This document shows positions 46,716 through 60,893 of a stretch of DNA of 64,000 bases, piece by piece; the first letter of the stretch is position 1; every line of letters begins with the position of its first letter. Location of the stretch: positions 20,884,932 through 20,948,931 of the forward strand of contig NC_092679.1 of the NCBI RefSeq assembly GCF_964355755.1, in the 5' to 3' direction. This stretch comes from Antedon mediterranea. Taxonomy: Eukaryota; Echinodermata; Crinoidea; Comatulida; Antedonidae. Under the pieces are notes generated by a model, which was not told the origin of the DNA, did no database searches, and saw nothing but the letters and a program-made list of their open reading frames with translations. A program made the position numbers and the translations under genes.

Positions 46716-49700
46716 TTTAAAACAATTATTTCTTCCTTTTGTGATTGGTTAAAACTTTTGATATACCTTGAATCTTATTTTTCAGATATTCCATTTATTT
46801 ATTTATTTTAATCATTTCGGCAATAGACATGATAACTTAACAAAACACAGAAATATATAATATAAAATAATCATTCCTGATGACATAATTAATGATGAAA
46901 TATTGAATGCTATATAATGATGGCATATAGTTCATTGCTTGGAGTATAGAATATACTTTTGTATACTAAAAACTTAAACACAAAAATGTAATTCAGCAAT
47001 AGTATTTGTAATATATCTACATACATGTGAACATTTGTCACCCTATCAACAATACCTATTGTATGTTCTCCCTTGATACTACTATCTTCTGTTTGTAACA
47101 AATAATATAAAACTTTGTTAGAAAATCCAATAAATTCCAATTATAATTAAACTTCTCATTCCAGACTCAAAAACCTGTTATTTAAACTCCCATCCAGAAA
47201 ATTGACACCATTAAAATGATTCCAACAAAGTCATTACTGCTCAATTCATTCCGTAATTCCAAGATGTTCTCCGTCGAAGAAATTTGGCGACATTTTCCAG
47301 ATTTCTTTTTACAGAAAACATAGATGTATAGATTTCTCGTTCATACATTTTCATGACATCACATTAAAGCCTTATTCTAATGCATCAGAGGCAGTTAGTC
47401 CCTTCTGAAAATCCAGAAGATAGTAAGAAAAGTCTTAGGCTAATAAGACGAGCGCAATTATTTAGGGCATTCCACTACAATTAAGGTGATCACAGGCTTT
47501 TCATATTCATGATGATCGCGTGTAAGACTAGGGGGTAATTTGAATATTTTCGACCAGCTTTTCAAGGTCTCCGACCTTGATTTGACTTCAAACTTTTACG
47601 GTTTTTTTATTGTATGATAAAAAATGTTTATTCAATATGTACAGTAGTAATGATTAATTTGACCCATAAATTTGGAACTAAATATATGTGACAATGATTG
47701 TCTTGTTCTAGCTAAGTAATAACAAAATAAATTGATTTCCGCAACAAATGTGTAATTATTTTTTATGGATTAAAATGATGATGATGAAGAGGTAAGATTA
47801 TAATAGATAACAAAGCAACAGTTATATAAAATATTAAATATAATCAATGCTTCTGTCGTGATTTTGTTGAATCGCTTTTATTTAATTTGCTTCATTAGAA
47901 GGATAAGTAAACAAGTCTTTGGAAATAGGTCCTTTCTCCTTAAAGATTACATGTCCCAAATTCTATCGTTACTTGCACAGTTTCGTTGTTCTCAATACCA
48001 CCTGTGTATTGCTTGTATTCTCTATATTTCTCCCCATTTTAAACATTTATAATATGAACATAAATAGCCTTTATTTACAGCAATTTTACATTTTTTTATA
48101 TTGAATCCAATGTAGTTCGTATAATAATAATAATTTATTTGGAAGCTACACTTTTGAAACAGTGACACACTTCTTGAATGAAGGTGCGTGTCCAGATTAA
48201 GTAAAATAAAAGTTAGAGAAAAAAAGTGATTTAACAATAGGCCTATTTACAAGGAAACTAAATTATGAACAAAATATACAGGATTTTAAAAACAAAGAAA
48301 GCATTTTCATTGTTGCTTTCCTTTATTTGTGTTTTACAGTGACTTTCATTTGACAACTTATATGACAATTTTCTGTTTTATATAGTTTAGTATCCTATTT
48401 CAGTGATAGATAAATATTTTGACAGTTTATATTTCATTTAACATTTCATGATCTATATACCTTGTCGATTTATCTTTGGTTATTTGCTTTTATTAACCAA
48501 ATTGATAAAAAATAATAGTTTTTCTTAAAAGTTCAACTTTAATGTGATTATTATTCTAATCTAAAAATGTGCAATATAAAACATCAAATAGGTTTTATGT
48601 GTTTGTATGTTTTATAAAGAAGGTGTTTATTCAGTGTAGATTGACACTATGTTCCTGGTACTAATATTCTTAGTTATTTTAGTAAATTACGAATTGATTT
48701 ATTCCAGAAAAAAATTTATGTATTTTCAAAATACAGTTAATTCACAGTAATAAAATTAATGCATTGTATTTACTTAATAAAAACATAAAGCTATAATATT
48801 AATTTTAATATTCACATAGCAATTTTACCTAATATAGTAATACCTAATTTGCATATTAATTGTATTTTAAGCTTGTGTCACTGTCAAAATGACACTTCTA
48901 TTTTCCGAAATCTTGTTCAAAGTGAATGAATACCTGAGTACTACTTACTATAAATAATCTACTCAAAACCTTTGAAATTATATTTCTTGTTTTAAAAGGA
49001 ATTTTGACTGAAAAGTGAAACATTTTCATTTGATGTTAAGTATCAGTTGCTAAGGTTGATGAAGAACTTTAGGAGGAGAAAGGGTTGATGATGGAATATG
49101 TATGATAGATGATTAAAATAACTTAATATTTGTAACAAACCTGTTTTACTCAATAAAATTTAATGTTTTATGTAAACATTTCTATTCAGTATTTTTGTTT
49201 GGCAATGTCAATAATAAAATATACATTAGACTAAATACACCTTCTAAAGAAGAAAGTAATGATAATTTATAAATTTATACACACACACATACTTTTTAAA
49301 ATATACTTTTACTTTGTTATTGTAGACTTTTAAATTAGAAATGTTTAATGTTTTAAAATATTAGATATTAAAGAAAAAAATTTACTTTTAAAAGGTACAT
49401 GATAAAAATAAAAGCTAATATAATCACATTAAAGATACACAAAGTGACCTACTTAAAAAAACTGTGCAATCTAAACTCGGACTTCCTATTGAGAATAATC
49501 AAACAATGGCATTTATCTTATGTGCGTGGACCTATCAAGACATATACACATTACCATGTTGTTACGTGAAGATACTTGCGTAATTAATCAGCCGTAGAAT
49601 CAACCGGGTTTGACAATTCATGTCTCCATTGTTCAAATGATATTGACCAATTAAAAAAGATACGGAGACCATTAAAATCGAATGTAAATTACTTAAATAA

Positions 49701-51515
49701 AATGTAGGTTTGGTTGCTTTTCCGCGCTTGACCAGAACACGGGAGAAAGTTTTATTGGCGACAGTGTGCCTCTCGCGCCATCGCGGCAGAAACAAAATGT
49801 TTAAGATTGATAAGGTCTTTCATAGGCCGATTTTTTAAAACCACTCTGCTTTTTACCCATGTTATGAATGACGTTGTAATCCGGACGATGACAACGAGTC
49901 TCAGGATTTCTTTAAGTGTCGTAGTGTATTGAAGAAGCAAAGAAGTTTGAACCAACCTACATTTGTGTATCTAGTTGTAGAGGCACCCTAGGCCTATAGC
50001 TTAGCAGAGACAATCGGACGGCCTTCAGCATGAAAAGCATTACAGAAGCCTAGATAAGCCCACCATGATTCCACAGCTCCTTGGAATACTAACCCAGATG
50101 TGGGCTGACCAATCAACACGATTACTCAACTCCTTCGTGTCCAAGACAACCACCGCAGACTATCTTAAAATGTACAGGGTACTTGCGACAATTAATATTC
50201 AAGTACTATTTTAATAGAACAAGTACAAAGTAATAATTGATTAATATCATATACACAAGGTCAAAGACATAACTAAATTACGTAGCAAAAAACACTTTAC
50301 TTGACCACAATTAATTAGATCAAATCTGGTTTTATGTCATCTGTATCTATTAATAACAAAAAGATAGGGAAACAAAGACATAAGGATAGGATGTATTTTT
50401 AAAGAAGAAAGTAACAAAGGATAATGTTGGCCTAATTTGCAAGAATAGTAGTATGATCTGATTTATTTATTTTCTAAATTTTCAAAATAAAACAAACATA
50501 ATATTAATAAAATGAAAATACAAAAAAAAACCCAAACTAAGTTTCATTTTCTAATACTAGTTCAAGCATGGAGGTATTAAATTTTAATTTTATACCTCCA
50601 TTGTTCAAGGATTGCCTTGATTAGTTACATTTTAAAAAACGACAATGGTTTTTGTATTTAAATGTTACGGCTTTATGCCAACTTATTCATTGTTTTATAA
50701 TAATTTTAATTAATACTAATTATTTGTATCATATTCATATGTAGTTCTCAACAACAACAGTTGTTATTAGTGTTGTGAATATTGCATTATTTAATATTTT
50801 AATAAATAAGAATTAATATTTTATTTAATTTTTATTCCAGGAAAATAAGCAATATGCCTATTTATTATTTTCAGTCCTTTTTAAAATTTAGTTCTATATA
50901 GTTTATATTAGTTTTGGTTATATTGCATTATTTAATATTTTAATAAAGAAAAATTAATATTTTATTGACTTTTTAATCCAAGAAATCTTGCTTTTTTAAT
51001 ACTTTTTATTGTGTTTAAATTCTTATACTTAAAAGAACAATACTACATTTGTATGTGCTGCTAAACGTTATTTTATGTAGGTCGGGGTTAAGGCTACGAA
51101 ACCTTCAAAAACCTCTCGTAATTTCCTTTTCCCCATCAGAAATTTTCGTAAATCCTTCAAAAACTTTTTATAGGTTAATCTCCTTTTATATTCATGAATA
51201 TTCTTTTTTTTTACTTTGTTCAAACTAAGAATTAATTTTATTTTAAAACCTACATTTTGAAGATGTTGTAATTTTTTTTCCATACAAAATGTGACCTTGT
51301 TTGTTCAGTTCCTGTTTATTATTCAAATTTATGGTTTTGAATTACTTCTTTTTGACCCAATTTTTTTACGGATTCATAAGTATAACAAATTTATATTGAT
51401 AAATAATCTTTTACAGTTTTGATTAATTTTTATTCAAAATATGTAATATATTTTCAAGTAATCCCTGTACCAGGCCTCCTTCATAATACCCCCTAAGCTG
51501 TCATCTTCTTTGAAA
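46716..51515. other. Gene-free AT-rich stretch
   Basis: No supported gene. The retroposon tail at about 48120-48180 (minus) is the only recognisable repeat. A GC-richer island at about 49560-50170 contains a few CG words and short ORFs but no clear exon. An inverted pair of GGAGGTATTAAATTTTAATT / AATTTTATACCTCC lies near 50570-50600. Confidence 0.35.
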
Positions 51516-51642
51516 TAAAGATCTGTCTACATTATCAAACTTTATGTGACAAAATAAAGTGATGTGCCCATATATACACAATGTTATCATATCACTACCA
51601 TATTTGGGCACATTATACTTTGATGGTGTAGACAGAGCTTAA
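51516..51642. mobile_element. TA-flanked MITE, intergenic copy
   Basis: Ends TAAAGATCTGTCTACATTAT and TTTGATGGTGTAGACAGAGC, with one ACTACCATATTTGGGC unit in the core, a short form. Confidence 0.75.
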
Positions 51643-52530
51643 AGTTAAGGCAAGTAAATCTTATTTTGATTTAGTTGCACAAAAGGTCTATATAAAGAGA
51701 AGACTGCAAGAACTCATCTATTTGAATGCTACTAAAAAAAAGACAAACCAAAATTCTATTAATATTAAATATACAAAAAAGACATATTTGAAGGTTACTG
51801 ATTATTAAACTTTCTTGCCTTATTTAAGATTATTGAAAAAGATTGGAATAAATATATATATCATTGTAACACGATTCTTATGGAAGATCATAGTGAATAA
51901 AAAGAAACATATGTATAAATATGAATATAAAAATGAAACGTAATGGTAATCATCAAACACAATGATTGTAGCTTATGGAATTTGTAGTTAAACCCATAAA
52001 ATAGTAATTATTCCATGTATTACGCACCCATCTGAGAATTACGATTCCAATCACTTGACAATCTCATCACGTAGTTACAAGACACTTTTTATTTTCATTA
52101 AACTCATAAAATCTGCTTCAGAAGTGTTGTTATAATGAAAAAAATTGGAAAATAATGAGAACCTGGCCGGCGAAGAACAATATGATTCGATTCGTTGCAA
52201 GACTAATTAGGTTACATAAATTAAGGGGCAGATTTAGGTGCTAGTAATAGAGTGTTGTAAAACGGAAATAAATGCCGCTACATAAACATTGTAATTGAAC
52301 GTTTATGCGTAGCATATGTATGTCGGAGTGGAGCCATGGCTTTATGCTGTCTCTTCCAAGCATCTTTATTTTAATCAGCTTTTATTATTATGTGGATAAT
52401 TTGGTAGAAGTAATGTTTTAGATGTTTAAAATTGTTATAATTATAATTATTGGTAAAATCCTCCATCATAATAATTTATTATATTATTTCTAAATTCATT
52501 GTATAATTCATTATAAATTCTGTAATATAA
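51643..52530. other. Gene-free AT-rich stretch
   Basis: No feature recognised. Confidence 0.4.
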
Positions 52531-52539
52531 TATATTTTG

Positions 52540-53300
52540 CCTGTATCTTTCATTCACTTACTTATCCATCATCCATCCATTAATTTACTTCTTCATTTAT
52601 TCGTTCCTTTATGCATCCATCCCTCATTTAATCCATTCATTTATTTGTTATTATTTTTATTCATTGATTCATTATTACATATACATATTTCATACAAAAA
52701 ACTCATTTATTCATTCTTCATCCATTCATTCATTTCTTTATTCATTCATTTGTTCATTCATTCATTCATCATTATTTTTATTTATTGTTTGATTATTTGA
52801 TTCATTATTATATATACATATTTCATACAAAAAACTCATTTATTCATTCTTCATCGATTCATTCATTTGTTTATTAATTCATTTGTTTGTTCATTCATTC
52901 ATTCATCATTATTTTTATTTATTGTTTGATTATTTGATTCATTATTAAATATACATATTTCATACAAAAAACTTATTTATTCATTCTTCATCCATTCATT
53001 CATTTCTTTATTCATTCATTTGTTCATTCATTCATTCATCATTATTTTTATTCATTGTTTGATTATTTGATTCATTATTACATATTTCATACAAAAAACT
53101 TATTCATTCATTCTTTCATTCATTTATTTATTCATTATTATTATTATTATTTTTATTCATGATAATTTGACGTTATTGAATATAGATATTTCATACAAAA
53201 AACTCATTCATTCTTTCATTCATCCATTCTTTCATTCATTAATTTATTCATATTACTTTCATTTTATTCATTATAATTTGACATTATTAAATATACATAT
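52540..53300. repeat. ATTC-rich minisatellite, about 132-bp unit
   Basis: Five or more units, each with a landmark CATATTTCATACAAAAAACT, at about 52678, 52811, 52949, 53080, 53185 and 53297. The landmark is followed by runs of CATTCATTCATT and a CATCATTATTTTTATT segment. It is a higher-order repeat whose filler is an ATTC microsatellite. The ORF through it is compositional. Confidence 0.85.
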
Positions 53301-56300
53301 TTGATACAAAAAATATGTTTTATTGTCGGTTACCATCTGGACAAACATTAACACTTGATTGATTAGCTGACTGCGTGATTTATCCTCCTTTTGATTGATT
53401 GATTAATTGATTGTCTCCAATTCATCAAAGTTATTTGATATATGTATTATATACCACAGGAAAGGAAATTGCCAGCCATTTCAGACAGGTGTTTATTTCA
53501 GTCTGGTCCAAATCCCATACAATGTTGTTGCCTAATTGCTTGTCTAGAACATTTATCCCTTTGAATGTCAAGGCGGCTTTGCACAAAGTTCCTAACTTAG
53601 TTCTTTTAGGATTATTTTGTGTTATTCGATTCTATTCTGGAGTTTGGATTAGTTTAATTTCTTTGGCGGTTTTTGGATGTTTATTCCAAGGTCGTATTTT
53701 CAGAACATATTTCTATTTTTTTCGTTTAAGATATTTGCGGTGTAAAGGTCCTAACTTCAAATCTTCTGCTGGGTGATTACTGTAATATGAAAAACAGGAC
53801 TGAATAAAAAAGGTAAATGAATAAATTACTAGGAAAAAACCTTTCCAGTACAATTCCAGTCATTTTGATATCCCATGTGTTTAAATAACGATACCAATAA
53901 CTGTACAAACTGCCTTACAATACATTTATACAAATATAACTGGCTCAATTCAATTCATTAAAACTTTATTTAGCCATGGAGGCCCAGATCAACACATGAA
54001 TGTTTTTACCTGCGTCGGTGCACATAAAAAAACAAATACAATTTCAACAATGTTTTAATAATATTATGTAGGCCTACATTATATAAATATATATTTAAAT
54101 GGTATGTTAATGTTTTTTTGGTTGTAGAGCGGGGGTTAACCCTTGACCAATGACTGTAGTATGATCAGTAGTTGAATTATAACAAAATAAAAGCATACCT
54201 GCCCAGGTGTTCACTTTGATCTTTAACTTTCATTTTTCATATTAATGAAAGAATTATATTAAAATGATACAGGTTATAGATACTGTTACCGGTTAAGCTT
54301 TGTTGCGTGCTTGAGTAGGTAGCTTTGAAGTACCTTGCGTTGATGTCGGTATTATTTGTACCATTGTATTGACGGTGTTGTAGTTGTCGTATCGGGTGTA
54401 ACAACAAACCTTTGGTTAATAGTTGTTGCCTCCAGGCTTGGAACACTCTTTTCTATTCATATGAAAACTATAAGGAATTATACAGTACTTGAGCTTGATG
54501 TGGGATTTTGGCATGTGACAGTTCGGATCTAATCTTTGACCAAAATTAAATAACTTACGTATTCTTTATAATACTCTTTTGATTTTGGTTAATCCAGCTA
54601 ATTTGATTGTGCCAATTAACCTTCAGTCCCTGTGGGTACAATGTTATCCCTACTTCAACCACCTGTGTTTGGACTTGGATGTTGATATTGACCATTTCAA
54701 TCAATGGTAAAGCTTTTAGTAAATCAGTGGTCAATACCTCAATTATCTTTATGAATAGGAATGTACTTTTGATTCTGTATTTCAAAATATTTAGAAACAA
54801 CTTTTGAATCTTATGCCATGCATTTTAAAATGTTGTATTTGTAAATACTGTAGTTAGTATTCTGTAATGGCCTTGTTAAAATCACTATATTAAGTGATCA
54901 AGTTTTCCGTTTTCAAATAAATTATTATTATTATTTCTACAGGTATACTCATAGTGTTGAAAATAAATAGCTCCATCATTGTGTGAATATCCTTTCACAG
55001 TTTTGCTTTGGTTGATTTACCAAAACATTTTAATTTTTGTAAATGCTTGTTCTGATGCTTTAAAAGCGGTTACCTCTTTAATCATCCAGAACCTCCATTT
55101 TATTTTTTCTTGACCGTTCAACACCGACTTTTGATGTCCCGTCAATGAACAATTCATTAGAGAGACTTTGGCGACACTTACCTTATAAACATGTGTATTC
55201 GTCAGAAAGGCCCATGTGCTGCATATTCTATAACTGAATTGTTCCTTCCGGATTAGGTTACAGGTCCTATTGTGCTACCTAGACTAATAGGCTATTAGCC
55301 TGATCTCTGGGGTAAATCTTCAACGATATTTAACATAAAAAATATTTGTCAAAAACAACTTGGAAATAAACAGGAAGATGTATATTTTGACTTTTGTTGT
55401 ATTCCTCCCATGAGAGAGGTTTTTGGTTCACAGATTAAAGGGGGTGAATTGTGGTTTTGGAAATATTTGGTCTTATTTACACTGTTGAATAAAACACATA
55501 TCTTAAGGGTGGGATCTAGAAATATATAACAAGTGATTTTACATTATAGAAATAGAAATAATAAGTTATTTATGAGAATTGTTTTAGATTTTTTGCACTG
55601 TCATGGTTTAGGTTGAAATTCTAATTTTATACAAGGGAAAGGAGACAGTAAAGTAGTAAATGGAATAGAGCATGTTGAGTAGCATATCCATGTACCTCAT
55701 GAAACAAGCTTAAACCTAGGCATAGGCCTACACAAATCGATTGAGAGAGGGGATACAGTTGACTTGTGGACCCCCTTCTCCTAAATTACAATGCAAAAAG
55801 ATAGGACATTAGATTAAGTCCAGCACTTTATTTTGTGACCATTTTAAGCCCTTGAAACTCCCTCCCTTCTTCCCCTTCCCCCAATTTCGAGTCCCTGCGA
55901 CAGATACTGTGATAGGCAGTATGTTTTACTGAGCTCAGTTCTTTACTGCATTGTAAAGGTAAAAGTAGTCGCACATCATAGCACTACACTGGAGGGGGAG
56001 TGGTGTGCCCACTGTAGTATGACCCCACGGATGATTTAGTGGCAGATTGTACTTGACGTCTATTGATGGCAAGAATGATTAATGGGGGTTAATTTCCATG
56101 CACTGTAGAGTACCTATTTAACACATTTACCATTTTTTCTTGGAACTTTTCATCCGGATATTCATTCGTTTCAATGGTATTTGTCATTATATTCATAGTT
56201 AAATAAACATAAAAGTATGTTAATCTGCCTGGCAGCCCCTGGTACCTTTCTTTTCGTCTTTATTCAAATCACAATTTCATTATGCTTGATGTTTTTGATG

Positions 56301-57560
56301 ACTCCCAAATGTTTTCTTGCATAACAATGGTATTCTTGGTAATAAAACCTTTTTAATGCTACTAGAATGATTTTGGTCTTTTATTTAAAGTACAGTACTA
56401 GGTTTCTTATAGATTACCTTTTGCCTATTTTTGATTATTTGATTTTATTTTTATTACAGAAAAGTTTATTATAGATCAGTATAAATTATTATAATGTTAC
56501 ATATCAATTTAAAAAGAGGCTTTTCTGTCTGTCTGTCCATCTGTCTGTCTGTGCACAAGCTTAGCACTGCCGACAGTATGTGATCAAAATTGTCAGTTTT
56601 ACTTGGCAGTAAAACAAAAATAATAGTTGCCAAGTTTTCCAGCCATTTTATACCTTTATATTCTTTGTGACATTAAATTGCATTAATCTTTATGGTGATG
56701 ATATAATGAATTGAAACAGTAGATTAGAACAAGGGGGAATTGTCGAAGGGCCCCACCCCTCTCCTCTCCTTGACAGCAAAGATGATATGAACTACTTCTG
56801 AATAGTGATGCCCTAAATGAGGGGTTACTAGGTTTTAATAAATGCAATCGTATAGTCATCTAGGGAACACTAAAATAATTAGACTATTTAATCTAATACA
56901 GATTACCACATCGCAATTCCGAATATGTTATATACTTACAAACCATATAATTAAGTTGTCCAAAAATACATTTGCTTGATTGATGGTCATTAATATGAAT
57001 CTTTAATTGTAATTACTCGAAGCTGGGTTCTTTGATTGATTTATAGATTTCCTTACCACAATTACCTTACCGGAAGTTTTTCAATCATAAATTATCCCAG
57101 CACGTGTAAAATTACTTTACCCTTCCTAGCTAACAAAGGTTATTTGGTGTCAATGCCCTTACAATAGATCTGTGATAGAGGTCGCAGTTTTAAGGTTGGT
57201 CTTGTGTGTTTACCCCCTTTGATCTAAGATTTGTAACTGATAAGAAAGTATTAATTACCTGCGACCAAATTCTTCAAACAAACAGGATGCGAGATTTTGA
57301 CATGAAAATAAATTTATCAAAGGTGTTTTTAGTGAGAATAATCATAAAGGGGTTATTAGCCCATAGGATTTTGATAATTACTGTACTTTATATGAAATAT
57401 ATTGATTAGTATATTGGTTCTAACTAAAGTTTATCACTATAGACTTACAATTCTATTAAAGTTATATAAAGCAAATAAAATCCCTTCCATGTTCTTCTAC
57501 ATTTTGTAGAAATAAGCCAGGGATATTTTAGACATGCATTGGGGTCCAAAATTCTAATAA
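53301..57560. other. Gene-free stretch
   Basis: A 121-codon ORF at 53411-53776 has no family resemblance and is not supported. Retroposon-like 3' ends lie at about 53945-54060 and 54850-54940. A short CTGTCTGTCTGTC run lies at 56525-56552. Nothing else is recognised. Confidence 0.35.
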
Positions 57561-57567
57561 GACAAAC

Positions 57568-57977
57568 CAAAGAACTTATAACACAAGAATCTCTTGTTCG
57601 TCCGAAGCGCGTAACAATTTCGAAAGGCATTGTGGGATAGAATAGAGCTATGGGTGGCGCCATTGTGAGCCATGGAGTAGGGCGCCCGCATCAAATTAGA
57701 AAGTCAAAATCATAGAGGGGATCTGCTAATGCTCTAGGGGGGATAGAGTAATTGACTGAGGAGTAGGGCGCCCGCATCAAATTAGAAAGTCAAAATCATA
57801 GAGGGGTTCTGCTAATACTCTAGGGGGGTAGAGTAATTGACTTCCTAGTTTGGAGGAGGCGCTGCTCCCATGCTGTGAAATGGCGTCGCCCAGTTTGACC
57901 TTTTAACCCTGTACTTCCGATACTGTGTTTTGAATGCAAATTGAAGAACAGGAGATTCTTGTGTTATAAGTTCTTTG
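57568..57977 (-). mobile_element. 7-bp-TSD TIR element, copy 3
   Basis: Opposite orientation to the copies at 9011 and 33055. Ends CAAAGAACTTATAACACAAG and complement, with target duplication GACAAAC at 57561-57567 and 57978-57984. It is close in sequence to copy 2, including the internal 80-bp duplication. Confidence 0.9.
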
Positions 57978-57984
57978 GACAAAC

Positions 57985-59983
57985 TGAAAGATATAACTGC
58001 CTTATATAGAAACTGTATTTGCATTGTGGGTTTATAAATATATTCATGCTTGGTATTAGTATGCAATAACTATAGGATTGTAGGGGGGGGGGGGAGAAAG
58101 TTGGGGAGGATGGATACGAGCCATAGGTTAAATTGAAGTTAAACCACTATAAGGCACACTATACTCTGAATTATATAATTTTGATAAGTTGATTAATAAT
58201 ACCATTATATGTATACAATTTATAGATATAGCACAATTTATTAAAAAAAGTGTAGAAAAAAACTGTATTTCTTATTTGAACTTAAGATCGATTACCCATT
58301 ATTGATAAACAATAACAAAAAAAGAAACAAAAAAATGTTTACCTGGAGATAGAGATGTGCAAAGTACTTAAAAAAAACCACCTGAGTTGAAAGAAACAAA
58401 ATTGTAGATTCAGGATGACCCATTTAATCCTGTTTTTTTCCCCATACAATTTTATCGTAGGTTGTCTGTCTTTAATTCACAATAAAAGTTCTAATACTGC
58501 AATGTTTTTGTGTAAAAAATTTGCAAGCATATACAGTTATGATGTCCATAGAGAAACGACAGCGAGACTACTAAATAAGTCCCCATAGAGTTGAACGACA
58601 AAGGGGGTAAATCCGTTGACTAGTAATATCAGTGGAGATGGCTTGTAGTGCTTGGGGTCAACACTCTATGAGAATTATAAGCTTCACTTTAATGTTTTTC
58701 CCTGTTCAATATTTGATATCTAGAAAATTCAAAGTAATTTAGGGATACAATCCTCGATTGAAGCGATTATTGTTCTGCGCCTAGCAATGGTTGTGTTAAT
58801 GTGGTGTGGATTGGCTTTTCGTCGGTGTCAGTTTAAGGTGACGAACAATTAAGTGTCGGTGTCCACAACATCAAATACATTTATCGTTTTTCAAAAGTTT
58901 AATTGTAGTTTATTAAGATGCTTTTTTGCCGGAAAAGGTTTTTTTTTAGTTTGACTAAAAAGCATTTAATGGTATTTTAAAGCATTGAATTTGTATTACC
59001 ATTGAAGAACTCATTTAGAAGTCATTACTAAGATATAAATGATTGTATAATTTTATATACTTTGAATATTTTAATAAATTTTGTTTGAAAACATGTTTTG
59101 GTACAAAATTAATTGTTCAATATTAATTAAAGGCCATTGTAATTACATTTATTAGTTCAATGTGAATTAATTTTAATTTCTTTTTTATCCATTGTTCCAT
59201 GGAAAGAAAGGAAAATTATTATATGTGTGCTTGAAATGTCAAGGTATATTTCTCACTTCTCAGTCTCAGATTTTCTCATCCTAACTGAAAATAAATTTAT
59301 GAATGAATATCCAGTATATCACTGGCAAGGTTGGAGTTTCTCTATTCCTATAAAAGTATTATTTTTATATTCAATTCAATTCAATTCAAAATTAACATTT
59401 ATTTCCAAATTGGTGGCGTCATCAATAGAGCAAAAGCTTGTGTCAGGGACGGCAAAATAAAACAGACAAATTAAACAAAATATATATATAAAACACAGAA
59501 ATGAAAATAACAATAAGACGTCAAGCGGTACATTTCAATTGCAGTATAAATCATATTAATACATTTTCAATTGATTGATTTAATAATAATAAGAATAATG
59601 ATAAGATATAATTCCTTAAAAAAAATAGTATTTGCCAAATATCTAGTTTTCTAAACCCATTGATTATGAAACATTATTCTCTCTCATTGAGGTTACCTAA
59701 GTTTCTTGAATTTCTAAAACTTGCTTTGTAAATTGTTTCTGTAGGATTTCTAAGAATTGTCTGGTTGGCAGAAAATCAAAAATAACAATAGACCTTCCCA
59801 TGCCAAAAATAACAAATATTTTGAATTAAGGTGTTTCATTATAATGATGTCATAATCTGAATAAGCCTATGTGAATTTCCCCTTTTTATTTGATTTATAC
59901 ATGTTGTAATTGATTTAATGACATTGAGGTGCATAGTGCCAATTGGCAATAGGATGTTGTTGGAAAAATGATTAACCACTACA
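57985..59983. other. Gene-free stretch
   Basis: There is a G run at 58083-58095 and a possible retroposon end at about 59370-59470 (TCAATTCAATTCAATTCAAA then AATTAACATTTATTTCC). No gene recognised. Confidence 0.35.
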
Positions 59984-60618
59984 TTAAAGACCCCTTCCCT
60001 GCAATTTTGGACGTTTTTTGGAAAATAATACATATATATCACTTTAAAAACATTAAACCATGTCATTCCTTGTCTTAAATGTACGTTTTATGGTAAATTA
60101 TGATAAAAAGTGAGAAACAATGCACTACCTAAAGTAGCTCGCGGCGATCGACCTCTCGTGGACGGTCTTAGGCCTAGCCTAGCTAGGCTTAGTTTTGTAG
60201 GCCTAGCTGGTAAACATCAATAACGTACGAACATCGTACGCTAGCTATATACCTAGCCTGACGTTGTATAGTTGCTGCATTAATTGTCTTTCTATTTTTG
60301 CCAGACTCCGTTGATACAAATTGGGGAAAACCCGGTATTTTCGCTGAAAAGTTAGGAGTCTTCCATTTGTTTTGGCTTCACGATCGATCGAAAAGTGGGC
60401 GAATTACAGGTGAAAAACAAAAATATCAATCCGCGCGCAATGCATTTTGGGATTTATAGCGGGCCGCTATAATTATTAGAATCGATTTATTTTTCACATT
60501 TTTAACCGTTTAAAGACGAAAAAAGTTATCGCAATATGACCATATAGTATTATTTTTACATTAAATATAGTTTGTGATCTTAAATTAGATCTAAAAAAAC
60601 GTAGGGAATGGGGCTTTA
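59984..60618. mobile_element. TTAA-ended TIR element
   Basis: The left end TTAAAGACCCCTTCCCT and the right end, reverse-complemented, TTAAAGCCCCATTCCCT match at 15 of 17 positions. The interior is CG-richer than the surroundings and includes TAGGCCTA words and AATGCATTTTGGGATTTATA. No transposase. TTAA at both ends could be the target duplication (piggyBac-type) or part of the TIR. The right end overlaps or abuts the MITE that follows. Confidence 0.5.
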
Positions 60619-60775
60619 AGCTCTGTCTACACTATCAAACAAGTTTGACAAAACAAGTGTGTGCCCAAATACGGTAGTGATATACCCAAATATGGTAGTG
60701 ATATTACATCATGTCCATATATGGGCACATCACATTTTTTTGTCACATAAAGTTTGATGTGTCGACAGAGCTTTA
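60616..60775. mobile_element. TA-flanked MITE abutting the TTAA element
   Basis: Ends TTAAGCTCTGTCTACACTAT and GTCGACAGAGCTTTAA, with a core of two GGTAGTGATAT units. Its left TTAA is the right TTAA of the preceding element. Confidence 0.75.
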
Positions 60776-60835
60776 AACACATTATGCATGCTAATGATTT
60801 TAGAACTAGTATGGTATAAAGTTCTCTATCTCCAC

Positions 60836-60893
60836 TATGGACATGATGATGTCATATCACTACCATATTTGGGAATATTACTACCGTATTTGG
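60836..60893. mobile_element. MITE core fragment without ends
   Basis: GGACATGATGATGTCATATC and ACTACCATATTTGGG units are present, but no terminal inverted repeats are recognisable. It lies 60 bp beyond a complete copy. Confidence 0.6.

Noticed and set aside
53411-53776. 121-codon ORF
   Set aside because: AT-driven, hydrophobic, no domain or neighbouring exon, no supporting signals.
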